Of a stretch of 64,000 nucleotides of DNA, positions 12,144 through 24,300 are shown one piece after another. How positions within the stretch are numbered: position 1 is the stretch's first letter; the number at the start of each line of letters is the position of its first letter. This DNA comes from Musa acuminata AAA Group. Its lineage: Eukaryota > Streptophyta > Magnoliopsida > Zingiberales > Musaceae. Where the stretch lies: contig NC_088356.1 of NCBI RefSeq assembly GCF_036884655.1, positions 13,037,001-13,101,000 of the forward strand, in the 5' to 3' direction. A program made the translations under genes and the position numbers. The notes under the pieces are model-generated. The model was not told the DNA's origin, ran no database searches, and worked only from the letters and a program-made list of their open reading frames with translations.

Positions 12144-12690
12144 GGCGGTACCACTGCCAGACCCTATTACATGATATTAAATGGGCCAAATAGTAGGCCT
12201 AATTCAGTCATGATTCAGGCTCACTTGGCCCCTAATTGAGTTGGTATTGTTTTACCCCAATACCGACTCAAGTATACCAAACTAATTAGATCTAGATAAA
12301 TTATTACAAAGCATGAATTATATATTGTCCGACATATCATTGGTTCTTCTAGCGCTTCGTTCGATCCTTTGGCGCATCGTCATCTCTTTTGGCATATTGT
12401 CCAATCGGCATGTTGATTCCCGCAACATATGATCTCCTTGGCACAATATATGATCCTTCGACTCGATGCCCGAACTCACGATACGAAGTCCTTCTGCCGA
12501 CATGTCGACCGATCCTCCGGTCCGACGTCCAATCTCCTAACATATTCAACTCCGATTCAACGTCTAATTCCTCCTACTTCAATCAATTTACCTCTCATTG
12601 ATCGAAACTACTTCTGTGTTACTCAAAATATAGATTAGATCACAAACTCATCAATTGATTTTATAAAAAAAAAATCTAAGATTCTAACTG
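12144..12690 (-). repeat. LTR remainder of the SIRE-like pile
   Basis: It starts with a GGGCGGTACCACTGCC motif. From about 12330 it matches 2990-3338 (LTR A) nearly throughout, including the end AAATCTAAGATTCTAAC. It is most simply the distal half of LTR B, separated from 6196-6970 by the 6971-12143 insertion. Confidence 0.55.
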
Positions 12691-13795
12691 TTATCGTAAC
12701 CACTGTTCTTTGTTCGGTAAGGTTGTTGCCGACACAAATGGTCTACGTCCCGTTGATGTGCCTAACGAGGTCGGCATGATACCGATGACAAAGATAACAG
12801 ATGCGGAGTGAGAGAAGCGACTTTTATTATTGCATCGTCTGCTTCACGGGCAGTAGTTGTTTCGTCCTGTCACGCCTGGCTCCAACTTGGAAAGTAATCA
12901 TGTTTTGGACTTTTCTTTCACAAGCATGCATGCATACCCTCCACCGGGGTTTTGCTGCCTGTTTCACTAGTCCAAATCAATCTGCGGTACGGCTACCTCG
13001 ATCTCGATGACTAAATTTAGACAACGCTTTCTTTCTGGCATATTTGGTACACACTGATTGCTCTATAAAAACGAGATTCGTAGTCATTTTATTAACGATG
13101 ATAAAACTACAAGCACAAACGTCGACCTATCCATCGCATATTCAAAACTAAAATGGAGAAAGCAAAATTATTCTCCCCTGAAACCGTTTCACTCCGCGCA
13201 CTCTCACTCGAGACGGACTAAATTTGGGGGATGCAAATACCCAATTCTTAATTGCTGTGATCATTCATTCAATTCATTAATTAAAACAAAAAAAAGATAG
13301 ATAACAACCAACCTAAGTGAATAAATGCGAACATAATTCGGGCAAAGTTAGCTTTAGGCTCGTCAATCGAGCAACGTTATATGCAAGAAAAAGCACGGTT
13401 CTAGATATGTAGTTACTTTTAAGCTTGGCCGACACCCAGGTATGACCGAAACACATTACATCGAAGCAGGTGAAGAGGACAACAGGAGTCCTTGTGGTTT
13501 TATGGCAATCACCGACAACCACCTGCCGTTTCGCAAATATATCCTAAAAGAAAAAAAAAAAGGTTCCTGACCGGCAAGACCGCAATAACTGACTGGATTC
13601 CCGGACGCGGCCAAGCCCGACCACGGTAATTGCTTCATTCTACTGCTGCAGCTATCTCTCTGCTAAGGTCGGGACCCCGGGGAGTGGGATAAGCGCAACT
13701 CCGACGCAACACGACACCAAGGCGTGAACACGTCTTTGGGAATCACTTTCAGCCACATCAGAAGCCACGACGGTCGATGGGAGTCCTCGGCTCGC
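12691..13795. other. Intergenic region upstream of the pectin acetylesterase gene
   Basis: No coding exon, RNA gene or clear repeat was recognised. Short ORFs here lack codon bias or domain content. The stretch is the likely distal promoter of the gene at 14554. Confidence 0.4.
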
Positions 13796-13877
13796 TCTTC
13801 TATATGCTTTCCACTGCCGCTCCCTCTTTGAAGAGGATTACCAAGTAGACCTAATCTGGTTCTTCGAGATGCTCAGG
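13796..13877 (+). promoter_or_regulatory. Candidate TATA box and 5' UTR exon of the pectin acetylesterase gene
   Basis: A TATA-like CTATATGC lies at about 13800. Seventy bases on, CTCAG|GTATGC (13877/13878) is a good splice donor. The coding start at 14554 sits one base behind a strong acceptor (TTGCTTCTGCAG, ending 14552). The simplest reading is a short non-coding first exon and a 675 bp leader intron. Transcript data are needed to confirm this. Confidence 0.35.
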
Positions 13878-14553
13878 TATGCACGGTGTTGCAAATTTTA
13901 TGCTTTTCTCCCTTCTTGAAAAATATGTGCATTTTTTCCTTTCTGGAGATTTTGTTTCTATAATTTGTTGCTAGATTACTCGGACGTTCTGTTGCTTTGA
14001 TGAGGAGCAAATCATACTTTCTTCCCCACCCTCTTTTTTTTGGTTTTTTAGCTCCGCTTTCAGTTCGCTCCATTGGAAATTTACGCAATTCTATGACTTT
14101 TATAACGAGGAAGTCCACATGAATCGGAAGGACGGAGATTTTTCTCGATTTCATTATTAGTGAGTTTGAGAATTTTATTGTTTATTTTTTTTGTTTTTGG
14201 GTTGGGGGGGTGGGAAGAGCTAGCGTCGTGGTCAGTTGGATCTTGAACTCTAGGAGTTTATGTTTACCACAGGACATCAGATTTTGTAGAGGCCCTCCAT
14301 TTATCTCGGATCACGTTACTTAATTAGATTGCCGTGTTGACTACATCACCAAAATCTCACTTGGCGCATCACCAAAATGAAGATTCTAGCACGTACGATA
14401 GAACACCATCTTGCTTTTCCGCTTCTAACCAGAACCTCCAAGTTCTTGCTTGAATTATCACGTCATATTCTGTGCCTTGCTCTTGTGATTGATCGGTAAG
14501 TGCTTTTCGTGAGACGTGTCTCTGTTCTTAATATTTCGAATTGCTTCTGCAGA

Positions 14554-17500
14554 ATGGACAATGATAAGTTAGGAGCACGGATTTGTCCCCTCGTTTGTGT
14601 ATGTTGCCTGCTAGCCGCACTTGTAGTAAACGGATTTGATGTACCCATGACATTGCTTGAAGGTGCAGTAGACGAAGGAGCGGGTCAGATTCTCTCTCTC
14701 TCCTTGCCGCAGTACTGTTGTTTCTTGTAATCTGGTTCAGGAGACAGCCAGCAGTCCTTTAGGATTTAAAGGCTTTTCAACTCTTTTGTAGTCTGCTTGG
14801 ATGGGAGCCCTCCAGCTTATCATTTCTCTCCGGGTTTTGGCTCTGGGATGAACAACTGGTTGGTTCACATGGAGGTTAGCTATTTCCTCTGCCTTATCTT
14901 GTGTAAGATAATGCCTTCTTTTGAATCGGTCTGATCGAAACACTATCTGCTGTTCAGATATCAAACCAATCAGAGTTGCACTGTGATTGTTGTACTTATA
15001 GCTGCTAGCTAGGACACAGGTTGGAAATTGTCCTGGATTGCAATTTGGAGCCACAACTACATGTGATTTCAAAGACTTGCAGATCAACTGGTTTGCTAGA
15101 GAACTGATAACACACCTTAGAACTAACTAATAAACTCCAAACTTCGTGCATGCTCGCGCACGCACACACATATACGTATGTATATTGGGTAATGCTTATC
15201 TTCACTGTAAAATCTAAAGGCACAAAGTTGATCCATGGTAACAAAAGAGTCGAGGTTTTCGATGAAAAAGGTGAGAGAAGGGTTGTAACTGCTCTAGGCC
15301 ATGGAGAAGGCCAAGCTCCCAAGAGCTTCTAGCTGTTCTTAGTTGGACTGTGATAGGTTTATCTTGCTTTGGCAGGGAGGAGGCTGGTGCACGAATGTCC
15401 AAGATTGTCTAGCTCGGAGAGACACTTTTAGAGGCTCCTCCAAGTATATGAAGCCTCTTTCCTTCTCTGGGATCCTAGGCAATAGCCAGAACTCAAACCC
15501 TGGTATACTATCTTTTGACTATTTCTATTCGTAATTTGTGGATTTTACCATGTATTTGAAACACATTTGAACTTAATTAGATGTTAAAGATTCTAACATC
15601 TTTCTTTAATTTAAAAGCTATAGAAGAAGAAACTTCCATCTAATGCTTAGGTGAAATGAAGTTTTGAAATTCCTTCAGAAAAAAAAAGGTAGGGTGAAAG
15701 ATCCATTTTAGCTCTTTTGGTTTTGGCCATGAACCTCTCAAGTCTTTATGGTTTACTCGTGTCTAAAATAACTCATACATTTTCAAAAACATAACATATA
15801 AGTCCCCCCTCATCAAGTCTGAGTTAACAGACATTAGAGTTTGCTTACGTGGCATGCTGACTCATAATAAATCATTAATATAATGATATGTATAATTTAG
15901 ATTAAAGTTTATTTTAGCCCCTATAGTTTTGGTCATGGACCTCCTAAGCCCTTATGGTTTCCTCGTACATTTTTAAAATAATCCATACATTGTTAAAAAC
16001 GAAGCATATAAGCCCCTCCCATCAAATCTTAGTTAATATACGTTAGAATCTGTTTACATGGTATGTAGACTCACAATAAATTATTAATATAATGACACGT
16101 AAAATTGAAGTTTAAAAAAAAAAACTAAGACCTCCATCAATGGCGGGAGGAGGCGTCATCGTGGAAGTAACCACCACCAGCATCACTGATCCGTTGTTGC
16201 CTAGTAGGGCATCATATGCACGTAGCCTCTCCCACCTTGACGACGAGCTCAAGAGCTTCCGGATGTCACTCATCAGCTTTAGGGTGCATGGCACCACGTC
16301 GCCCACCATGGCGTTGCTTGTCACCACGAATAACACCCACTCCAATCCCAACGAGTACCACCGTACCTTGTAAGCCACCTCCCTTACGAAGTATAGCATC
16401 ACGAAGACGGAGAGCAGGTGGAAGGAGTGGTTGAGCTGGTCCATGTAGCCCTCCCACACTTGCTCTCTCTCCCCGACCAACTTGTCAAGGAAGAGAAAGC
16501 GACGGAGGACATAGCGACGGACGAAGGCGGAGAGGTAGAGGTAGGTGAGGCCTGAGGCGGAGGTGAGGAAGAGTTGAACCACCACATCGTGGGTGCGACA
16601 GGTGGGGGCGTAGGAGAGGAAGAAGTGGGAGGTGGTGGAGACAATGCCTAGGAGGAGGAAGAGGGACCAAGAGACCTTTACATGCCTAGCGTCGGACTGG
16701 TTGATGCACATCCACCTGAGGCAGAATCGAAGGCTCCTGAGCTTGTCATTAGCTCGGGAGACGTTGCGTGCATATGACACCTTACTAGGTAGCAGCGGCT
16801 CGGTGCTGGTGGTAGTGGTCATTTCCACGACGATGCCTCCTCTCGTCATTAATGAAGGTCTTAGTTTTTTTTAAACTTAAATTATATGTGACATCATATT
16901 AATGGTTTATTTTCAGTCAACATGCTATGTAAGCATACTCTAATGTCTGTTAACTCAAACTTGACGAGAAGGGCTTATATGCTACGTTTTTGAAAATGTA
17001 GGAGTTATTTTAGATACGAGTAAACCATAAGGGCTTAAGACGTCCTAGCTAAAACCACATGAGCTAAAATGGATCTTAACCCTAACTTTCATGTGTCGTT
17101 ATATTAATAGTTTATTGTAAGTCAGCATGCCATGTAAGCAGACTCTAACATTTGTTAACTTCGACTTGACGGGAGGGGATTATATGCTATGTTTTTAAAA
17201 ATATAAGGATTATTTTAAACACAAGTAAACTGTAAGGACCTGAGAGTTCCATGTCCAAAACTATAAGGGCTAAAATCGACCTTAACCCAAAAAGGTATAA
17301 AGAAACAGAGGGCACAATTTTGTAAAGAACAACTTTTCAATTCGTTTTTCAAGGCTTTTGTTTTCTTCTTTTGTGACTAAATTGCTAAAATATACGATCT
17401 TAGGCATAGACAACAGGAACAAGGATCTGAATTGGAGGCTTCAGGGCATCCTATTAGAGAATAGTCATTGGACCTGTTAATAGTGAGCCCATGGAACCGG

Positions 17501-20496
17501 TAACCACGTAAAGTTTCTCAAAGCATACCCATTATTATACTGTACTCGTGGAAAGTGCATTTAAAATAACCTATCAAAAGTTAATCATGGAAGACAGCTG
17601 TGAAAATAAATCATTTTGGACATATCAGGTTTGACTTCATTCCTATCATTTGGAAAATGATTTAGCCAAAACCATGAATTAATGGAAGCTACGTATATCT
17701 TAGGAAATTTGCTTTCTCTTTATGATAGATCTAACTTCCACCATCCATTTGGCAACTGCATGTTGTCAAATGCAGTTTGTGGCTTTTGATGATTCAGATG
17801 CATGAAACTGTTCAATCACATGTGGCTATCTAAAAGAAATACAAATTTTTTCTTTCACAAAAAAAAGGAAAAAAAAAACTGAGAAATACTCCTTGTAGCA
17901 AGCTAAAGCAGTTTTCTTGCATGAATTATGTTGGTTGGAGTATATATGCAGATTTCTACAACTGGAATAAGGTCAAGATTCGCTACTGTGATGGTTCATC
18001 ATTTACAGGAGATGTGGATGAAGTAGATCCTGTAAGTGATCAAGTTCCTTAATTAATTAAGACATTGCTTTTGCTGGCTGAATTCCCACACGCTCTTTGC
18101 ATGCATACCACGTTTCACTGTCTAGCATAAACGGAATGATGCAAGTTACAGATTGGATTTTTGGTGAAGTCCATGACCTTTCTTCTCTGCTTTTGTTTTA
18201 CTAGGCAACGAAGCTCTACTTTCGAGGAGCTAAGATTTGGCTCGCTGTTATTGAAGAGCTACTAGCAAAGGGGATGAACAAGGCAGAAAACGTAGGTTGT
18301 TGTACTGACACTTTTTTCCTTCCACAATGATTCCACATTCTAAGACAAAAAATGGGCTGCAGGCGCTTCTCTCCGGTTGTTCAGCAGGTGGCTTGGCATC
18401 CATACTGCATTGTGACAAATTTGGTGATCTTCTACCAGCAGGTGCCACTGTTAAGTGCCTCTCCGATGCTGGTTATTTTATTAATGCGTACGTAAGGCCA
18501 TGCTTTGATTTCCTTTTTTTCTTAAGATATACTTTAGTCCATTTGACTGCTAAATACTTGACGAGGAAGATGTTCTTTCCATGGTTGCATACCAATAACA
18601 GGAAGGACATAACTGGGACAGAATCAATCAAAGCCTACTATAGTGAGGTTGTCAGCACCCATGTATGTCTCTTCTTTCACCTATTGACCATAGATATTTG
18701 GATCCTTTGAATTCATTAGCTATTTTAATCTGATATATGAAGAACTATGGATTTGTCTAACCCAAAATGACAAATTATGCATGATTACCTTGTGAATGTT
18801 GGTCGCATCCCCTGTTTTGAGTAATACTAACCTGTTCATGCTTGGTTGATGCTATCATGTTCTCTAGGGATCTGCAAAGAATTTGCCGTCTTCCTGCACA
18901 TCAAGAATGACTCCGAGTATGGTAAGGAACATGACATTTAATGATGCAATGACAGATGAATTTTCTTTTTTTTGGAGAGCATATAGATGATGTTGCTTTC
19001 TAATAGCACTAACATTTTTTCATACATACACAAACCAGTGCTTTTTCCCGCAATATGTGGTGCCGCAGATGCGTACATCCCTTTTTATTCTGAATGCAGC
19101 ATACGATGCATGGCAGGTAAAATTTCCCCAGAACAAGTCTGGTGTACTGCTTCCCAATATCATGCTTTATAGAAAATGATTCATTTTTTCATATCATGAT
19201 AGTATCATGTTCTTTGTTCACGGCATCAAAGATAATTTTCTTTGTAAAAGGGTATTGTTTTTCTTTGAAGTTCTAATTTGGTTTTTAAATATATTGCCAT
19301 TGGCAGTATGTATACAGGAAAAGGACAGAAACTGTAGTAACCTTCACTTCCATAATAACTTTTTCTTTCACCGAGGAAGTGAACTAACCATTTACTATAT
19401 TGTTCAGACGCTGTTAGCTATAACGTGCATGTTTGAGTTGATGTAGATTCAGACTTGCAGCAATTATTTTCAATCTCCTAGTCGTTCATAAGCACATGCG
19501 TATATCATCGTTTATGCTTGGTGCTTGTTGAATAAAAAATCTCCTACGATATCACAGATCAAAAACATTTTAGCACCGAGTGCTGCCGATCCACACAAAA
19601 CTTGGAATGACTGCAAGCTCGACATAAAGCAGTGTTCTTCGGATCAACTTCAAATCATGCAAGGTTAGAACTTTCCTTCCCCCCAAACGTTTGGCGGAGC
19701 TGCTTGAGATATTGCATAACATCTGCTAGCTATAATATTCATAAAATGGATGTCAGATCACCCATAACAATTAATTATGATATAAGTACAATACGTGTAA
19801 TCAAGCATCGACTGATGATTTGATGGGAGCTTAAACAGGTTTCCGGTCAGAATTTCTGAATGCTCTGGCAGCACTCGGGAACTCATCTGCAAGAGGCATG
19901 TTCATCAACTCATGCTATGCTCACTGCCAGTCCGGAAGTCAGGATACGTGGTTAGCTGCTGATTCTCCCGCGCTGGATAATATTGTAAGCTCTCCACTAT
20001 TCTGGAACCCAGGATTAGAGAGAAGAGGATTCTGCAAACAGTAGGAAAGCAGCTGCATGCATGCATGCATGGTTGACAATTCGATATATCATATATATAT
20101 ACTACTGCGGCATCATTTATTTAGTACACCGCACCAACCATTCTAATTGATTACCGGTGAAATAGTATATCCATTATCATTACTTTTTCTGCTGATGGCC
20201 AGCATTAGCTCTTTTTTCTTGCCACATAACCTCAGATACACTTGCATTAAGTTAAGGCCTATACACACACACACACTTGCATCTAGTATGTCTAGGATGC
20301 CTGGCATCGAGCTATATCGCTTCCATCTCCTGTCCCTTGTCAACTTGTTATGACTGATTATTTGATTGTTTAATTGTTCATGTTGCAGCCAATTGGCAAA
20401 GCAGTGGGAGATTGGTTTTATGATCGAAGCGCCTTCCGAAAAATTGATTGTCCATATCCATGTGACTCATCATGCCGCAACCGTGTTTACGATTGA
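14554..20496 (+). CDS. Pectin acetylesterase, 12 coding exons
   Basis: The enzyme removes acetyl groups from cell-wall pectin and is secreted (PAE/Notum family). Exons that keep frame with GT-AG borders: 14554-14683, 14792-14874, 15376-15502, 17952-18031, 18205-18291, 18363-18487, 18602-18662, 18868-18921, 19039-19116, 19558-19663, 19839-19984, 20389-20496. They total 1185 nt, 394 aa, the usual size for plant PAEs. A hydrophobic N-terminus (residues about 10-26) fits a signal peptide. Family blocks are [31 protein letters not shown] (nucleophile Ser176), NAAYDAWQ (probable Asp272) and NSCYAHCQ (His339), with many conserved Cys. All catalytic residues are present and no frame is broken. Intron 3 (15503-17951) holds a Mutator-like element, and a copia array begins 104 bp after the stop. 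Confidence 0.92.
15692..17288. mobile_element. Mutator-like (Pack-MULE-type) element in PAE intron 3
   Basis: The element is bounded by a perfect 9-bp direct repeat, AAAAAGGTA, at 15683-15691 and 17289-17297. Its ends are inverted: GGGTGAAAGATCCATTTTAG on the left, GGGTTAAGGTCGATTTTAG on the right read inward. The inverted arms are about 570 bp (15692-16263 and 16728-17288), and each contains two tandem diverged copies of a unit of roughly 200 bp plus the start of a captured gene. A 464-bp loop separates the arms. A 9-bp duplication with long inverted repeats is typical of MULEs. No transposase is encoded, so it is non-autonomous. Confidence 0.8.
16112..16849 (-). pseudogene. Truncated DUF3537/GRL-like membrane protein gene captured by the MULE
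   Basis: The minus-strand frame of 245 codons resembles plant DUF3537 proteins (gustatory-receptor-like GRL family), with stretches such as [44 protein letters not shown] and [13 protein letters not shown] plus several hydrophobic segments. Roughly the first 195 residues look like genuine gene sequence. The last 40 or so are the antisense reading of an inverted second copy of the gene start. That inverted copy is visible on the plus strand from 16140 ([20 protein letters not shown]). Full-length family members are roughly twice as long, so this is a fragment. The family assignment is from recognition, not a search. Confidence 0.7.
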
Positions 20497-20599
20497 CAAT
20501 ACATGCTTTCTTCTTCAGTCTTGTAAGCCGTATGCGACAATTGTAATCGGCCTTTTTAAGTGCGGCACTTGTTATTTGACTAGTACATGTATTCATGAA

Positions 20600-21332
20600 A
20601 GTTGAAAAAAATATATTAAAACGGAATAATTTTTTTCCTCCATCGTTCATCATCAAAATATCAATTTGATATCAAAAATGTAAATATCAATCAGAACAAC
20701 ATAAACGATAAATCAATCACATAGTGAAATCAAATTTTTAACGTGAAAACCTCAATGTAGAAAAAATCACGGGATCGTAGTCCACCTCAAACTTTCATTA
20801 TCAATAGTAATGATAATATGTTTATAATAAGTCTTCTCTAAAATAGTAAGAGGATCACAATAACATCAAGATCATATATCTTGACTCAAAAATAGCATAT
20901 CTTCGTCACATAGATGGATCTCATAATAAGATAATTTTAGATCTCACAAAATAGATATTACAGGAAAGTACCTCAGAGAGGGTAAACTGTAGATCAACAT
21001 TATTATGATTGTAGAGTTTGTTGCAAGGATTCTCCACATAAAATTTGGGTCAAAATTGATAAAGTTTAACCCTTGATCGTCAAGTAGAAAACTAAGAATC
21101 TTTTTTTTTTCCTTCTCTTTCTCTCTCTCTCTTTCCTCTCGCTGTGCGCTGCTATCGTTCTCTGCACGCACGGACGCTACCCTCTCTCCTTTTTCTCTCT
21201 CTGCGCCGCCATCGCTTGTTGCATGCGCTCGCTGCTGCCCCTCCTACATGAACGCACATCGCTCAAAACCCTTTTCTTTTGCTTTTAATTACTGATTTAG
21301 GCTTATAGCCCACATATGGGCTAGACCCAACA
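20600..21332 (-). repeat. Copia array LTR 1 (3' LTR of copy 1)
   Basis: Its first bases (AGTTGAAAAAAAT) are a mutated form of the TGTTGGGAAAAAT terminus of LTRs 2 and 3. It ends GACCCAACA at 21332. The next bases, ATTCTCTCCCTCCAGCT, are the polypurine tract on the minus strand. It carries a CT-rich stretch near 21110-21150. Confidence 0.85.
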
Positions 21333-24300
21333 ATTCTCTCCCTCCAGCTCATATGGTGGGCTGTACTAAGCTCGCTCTTCACCTACATACTTCAAGCTTC
21401 TCCTTAGGCAAAGACTTTATCAACATATCTAATCCATTCTCATTGCTATGCACCTTTTCCAATTGTAATTCTTTTAACTCAAGCACATCACGAATCCAGT
21501 GATATCTCACATCAATATGTTTGGATTTAGAATGGTATATTGAATTCTTGGAGAAGTGAATGGTGCTTTGACTGTCATAGTAAACATTATATCCTTCCTG
21601 TTTCAAGCTCAATTCCTATAGAAACCTTTTCATCCATAAAGTTTTCTTGTATGCTACAGTAATTGCTATGTATTCTGCTTCTATAGTTGATAGAGCAACA
21701 TAATTCTATAACTTAGATTGCCAAGAGACTGCTCCCCTTGTTAATATAATCAAGAACCCCGAAGTGAACTTCCTGGAATCAGTATCACCTGTCATGTCTG
21801 CATTTGTGTACCCTTCTAACACAAGTTCATCACTGTCAAAACATAAACACAACCTGGAAGTACCTCTTAGATATCTTAATATCTATTTCACTACTGTCCA
21901 ATGTTCCTTTCCAGGATTAGAGAGAAATCGACTGATAACTCCAACTGCTTGAGCTATATCTGTCCTAGTACAAACCATAGCATAAATCAAACTGCCTACT
22001 ATAGATGAGTAAGGCACTTTGGACATTTCTTCTTTTTCTTTCTCACTTGTAGGATATTGTTTCGAACTAAGCTTGAAATAACCTGCAAGTGGAGAACAAA
22101 CTGCTTTGATTTTACTAATATTGAATCTTTCAAAAACATTTTCAATGTAAGTCTCCTAAGATAGACAAATCTTCCTTTTCTTCCAATCATGAAAAATCTT
22201 CATGCCAAGTATTTGTTTCACCAATCCGAAATCTTTAATGGCAAAAGACTTACTAATATCTCTTTTAAGCTTTTCAATTTTACTAGCATCATGACCAACA
22301 ATCAACATATCATCAACATATAGTAGTAGAATAATAACATCATCATTTGAAAATTTTTTCATAAACACACAATAATCAGATATGGTTCTACTATACCCTT
22401 GGCTCATCATAAAGGAATCAAACTTTTTGTACCACTATCTAGGTGCCTGTTGGAGTCCATATAAGCTTTTCATAAGTTTACATACCATATTTTCTTTTCC
22501 CTTGACTTTGAAACCTTCTGGTTGCTCCATGTAAATTTCTTCTTCTAAGTCACCATAAAGAAATGTTGTTTTCACATCAAGTTACTCAACTTCTAAATTC
22601 AAACGGTCAGCCAAACCAAGAAGAACTCGGATAGGGGATATTTTTACCACAGGAGAAAATATTTCTTTAAAGTCAATAACTTTCTTTTGATTGAATCATT
22701 TCACAACTAGTTGTGCTTTATATCTTTGTTGTGAGCTATTATTTTCAGTCTTTAATTTATAAACCCACTTATTCTTGAGAGCTTTCTTCTCTTTAGGCAA
22801 TTTTACTAAGTCATATCTGTGGTTCTCAAGCTCATGTAGAATAGTTTCTTGGTAAGTTTCTGGCTCTCCCACATTAGTAAGCATAACATATTCATATGGA
22901 GGATATCTGATAGATGGTTATCACTCTCTAGTGAATCTTCTCAATGGAATCTCAACTGGTGGTGGAGGTGATTATTCAGTTGGTTCAGCATCATCAACTG
23001 TTTGAGTATCATCACTTACATTTTCACCATAATTTTCTTGTTCATCTCCCACATGATCATCATGAACTACAGGTGAAGGAACTGGACCCAAACTCCAAGG
23101 AATATAAATAGAGGTTTTTGCCTTCTCAACATTATTATCATAATCAAACAATTGGTCTTCAACAAATACAACATTTATACTTCTAATAATCTTTTTATTC
23201 ACTGGATCACATAATCTATACCCAAACTTTGCATGACCATATCCCAAGAAGATACATCCTTTTGTTTTATTATCAAGTTGGGACCTTTCATCTTTGGGAA
23301 TATGAACAAATGCTTTACACTCAAAGACTCTCAAGTGATTATAAGATATATCTTTTCCTTTCCATATTCTCTTTGGAACATTACTTTTCAGAGGAACTAA
23401 TGGCGAAAGATTTATTAGGTCAACTGTAGTTCTCATAGCCTCCCCCCAAAATGACTTAGGTAACTTGGCATGAGAAAGCATACACCTAATCCCATTTTCA
23501 ATGGTTCTATTCATCCTTTTTGTTACATTATTCTGCTAAGGAGTTTTAGGAATTGTTTTCTCAAGCCTGATACTATGAAACCTGTAATAATTTTCAAAAG
23601 GACCCATATACTCACCATCATTATCTGATCGAACACACTTTAACTTTCTGCTAGTTTCTCTTTCAATATTGACATGAAACTCTTTGAAAAAATCGAATAC
23701 CTGGTATTCAGATTTCAAAGCAAAAGCCTACACTTTTCTAGAATAGTTATCAATAAAAGTAACAAAATAAAGAGAACCTCCAAGAGTTCTAGTTTGCATA
23801 ATACAAACATCAGTATGAACTAAATCAATAATATTTGATTTTCTAGATGATGGGTATGTAGGAAATATAACTCTATGTGTTTTTTCAACTAAGCAATAAT
23901 CATAAGATTTAAAAGATGTACATTGCAACTCTGGTAAGAATTGTTTTCTAGCAAGATTTTGAAGTCCCTTCTAGCTGATATGACCAAGCCTTATGTGCCA
24001 AAGATCTATACTTTCACCCTTCTGAAATTCATTAATCTCTCATTTGTGTAGCTTAGCTTCCATGACATAAAAAAAGTTAAACTTATTTCCTCTTGTCACA
24101 ATTAGAAAACCTTTAGTGAGTTTCCATTTGCTTTCACCAAATAATGTGCAAATCCTTCATCATCAAGTCTGCCTGTAGATATCAAGTTAAGACGAATATA
24201 TGGAATATTTCTGATATTTTTGAGTATCAATTTGCTCTCAATACTGGTCTCTAAGCAAATATCTCCAATACCCATAATTTTAGATGTACCATTGTTTCCT

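Noticed and set aside
12801..13300. Small ORFs (69-80 codons) upstream of the esterase gene
   Set aside because: No domain, no splice partners, and composition like non-coding DNA.
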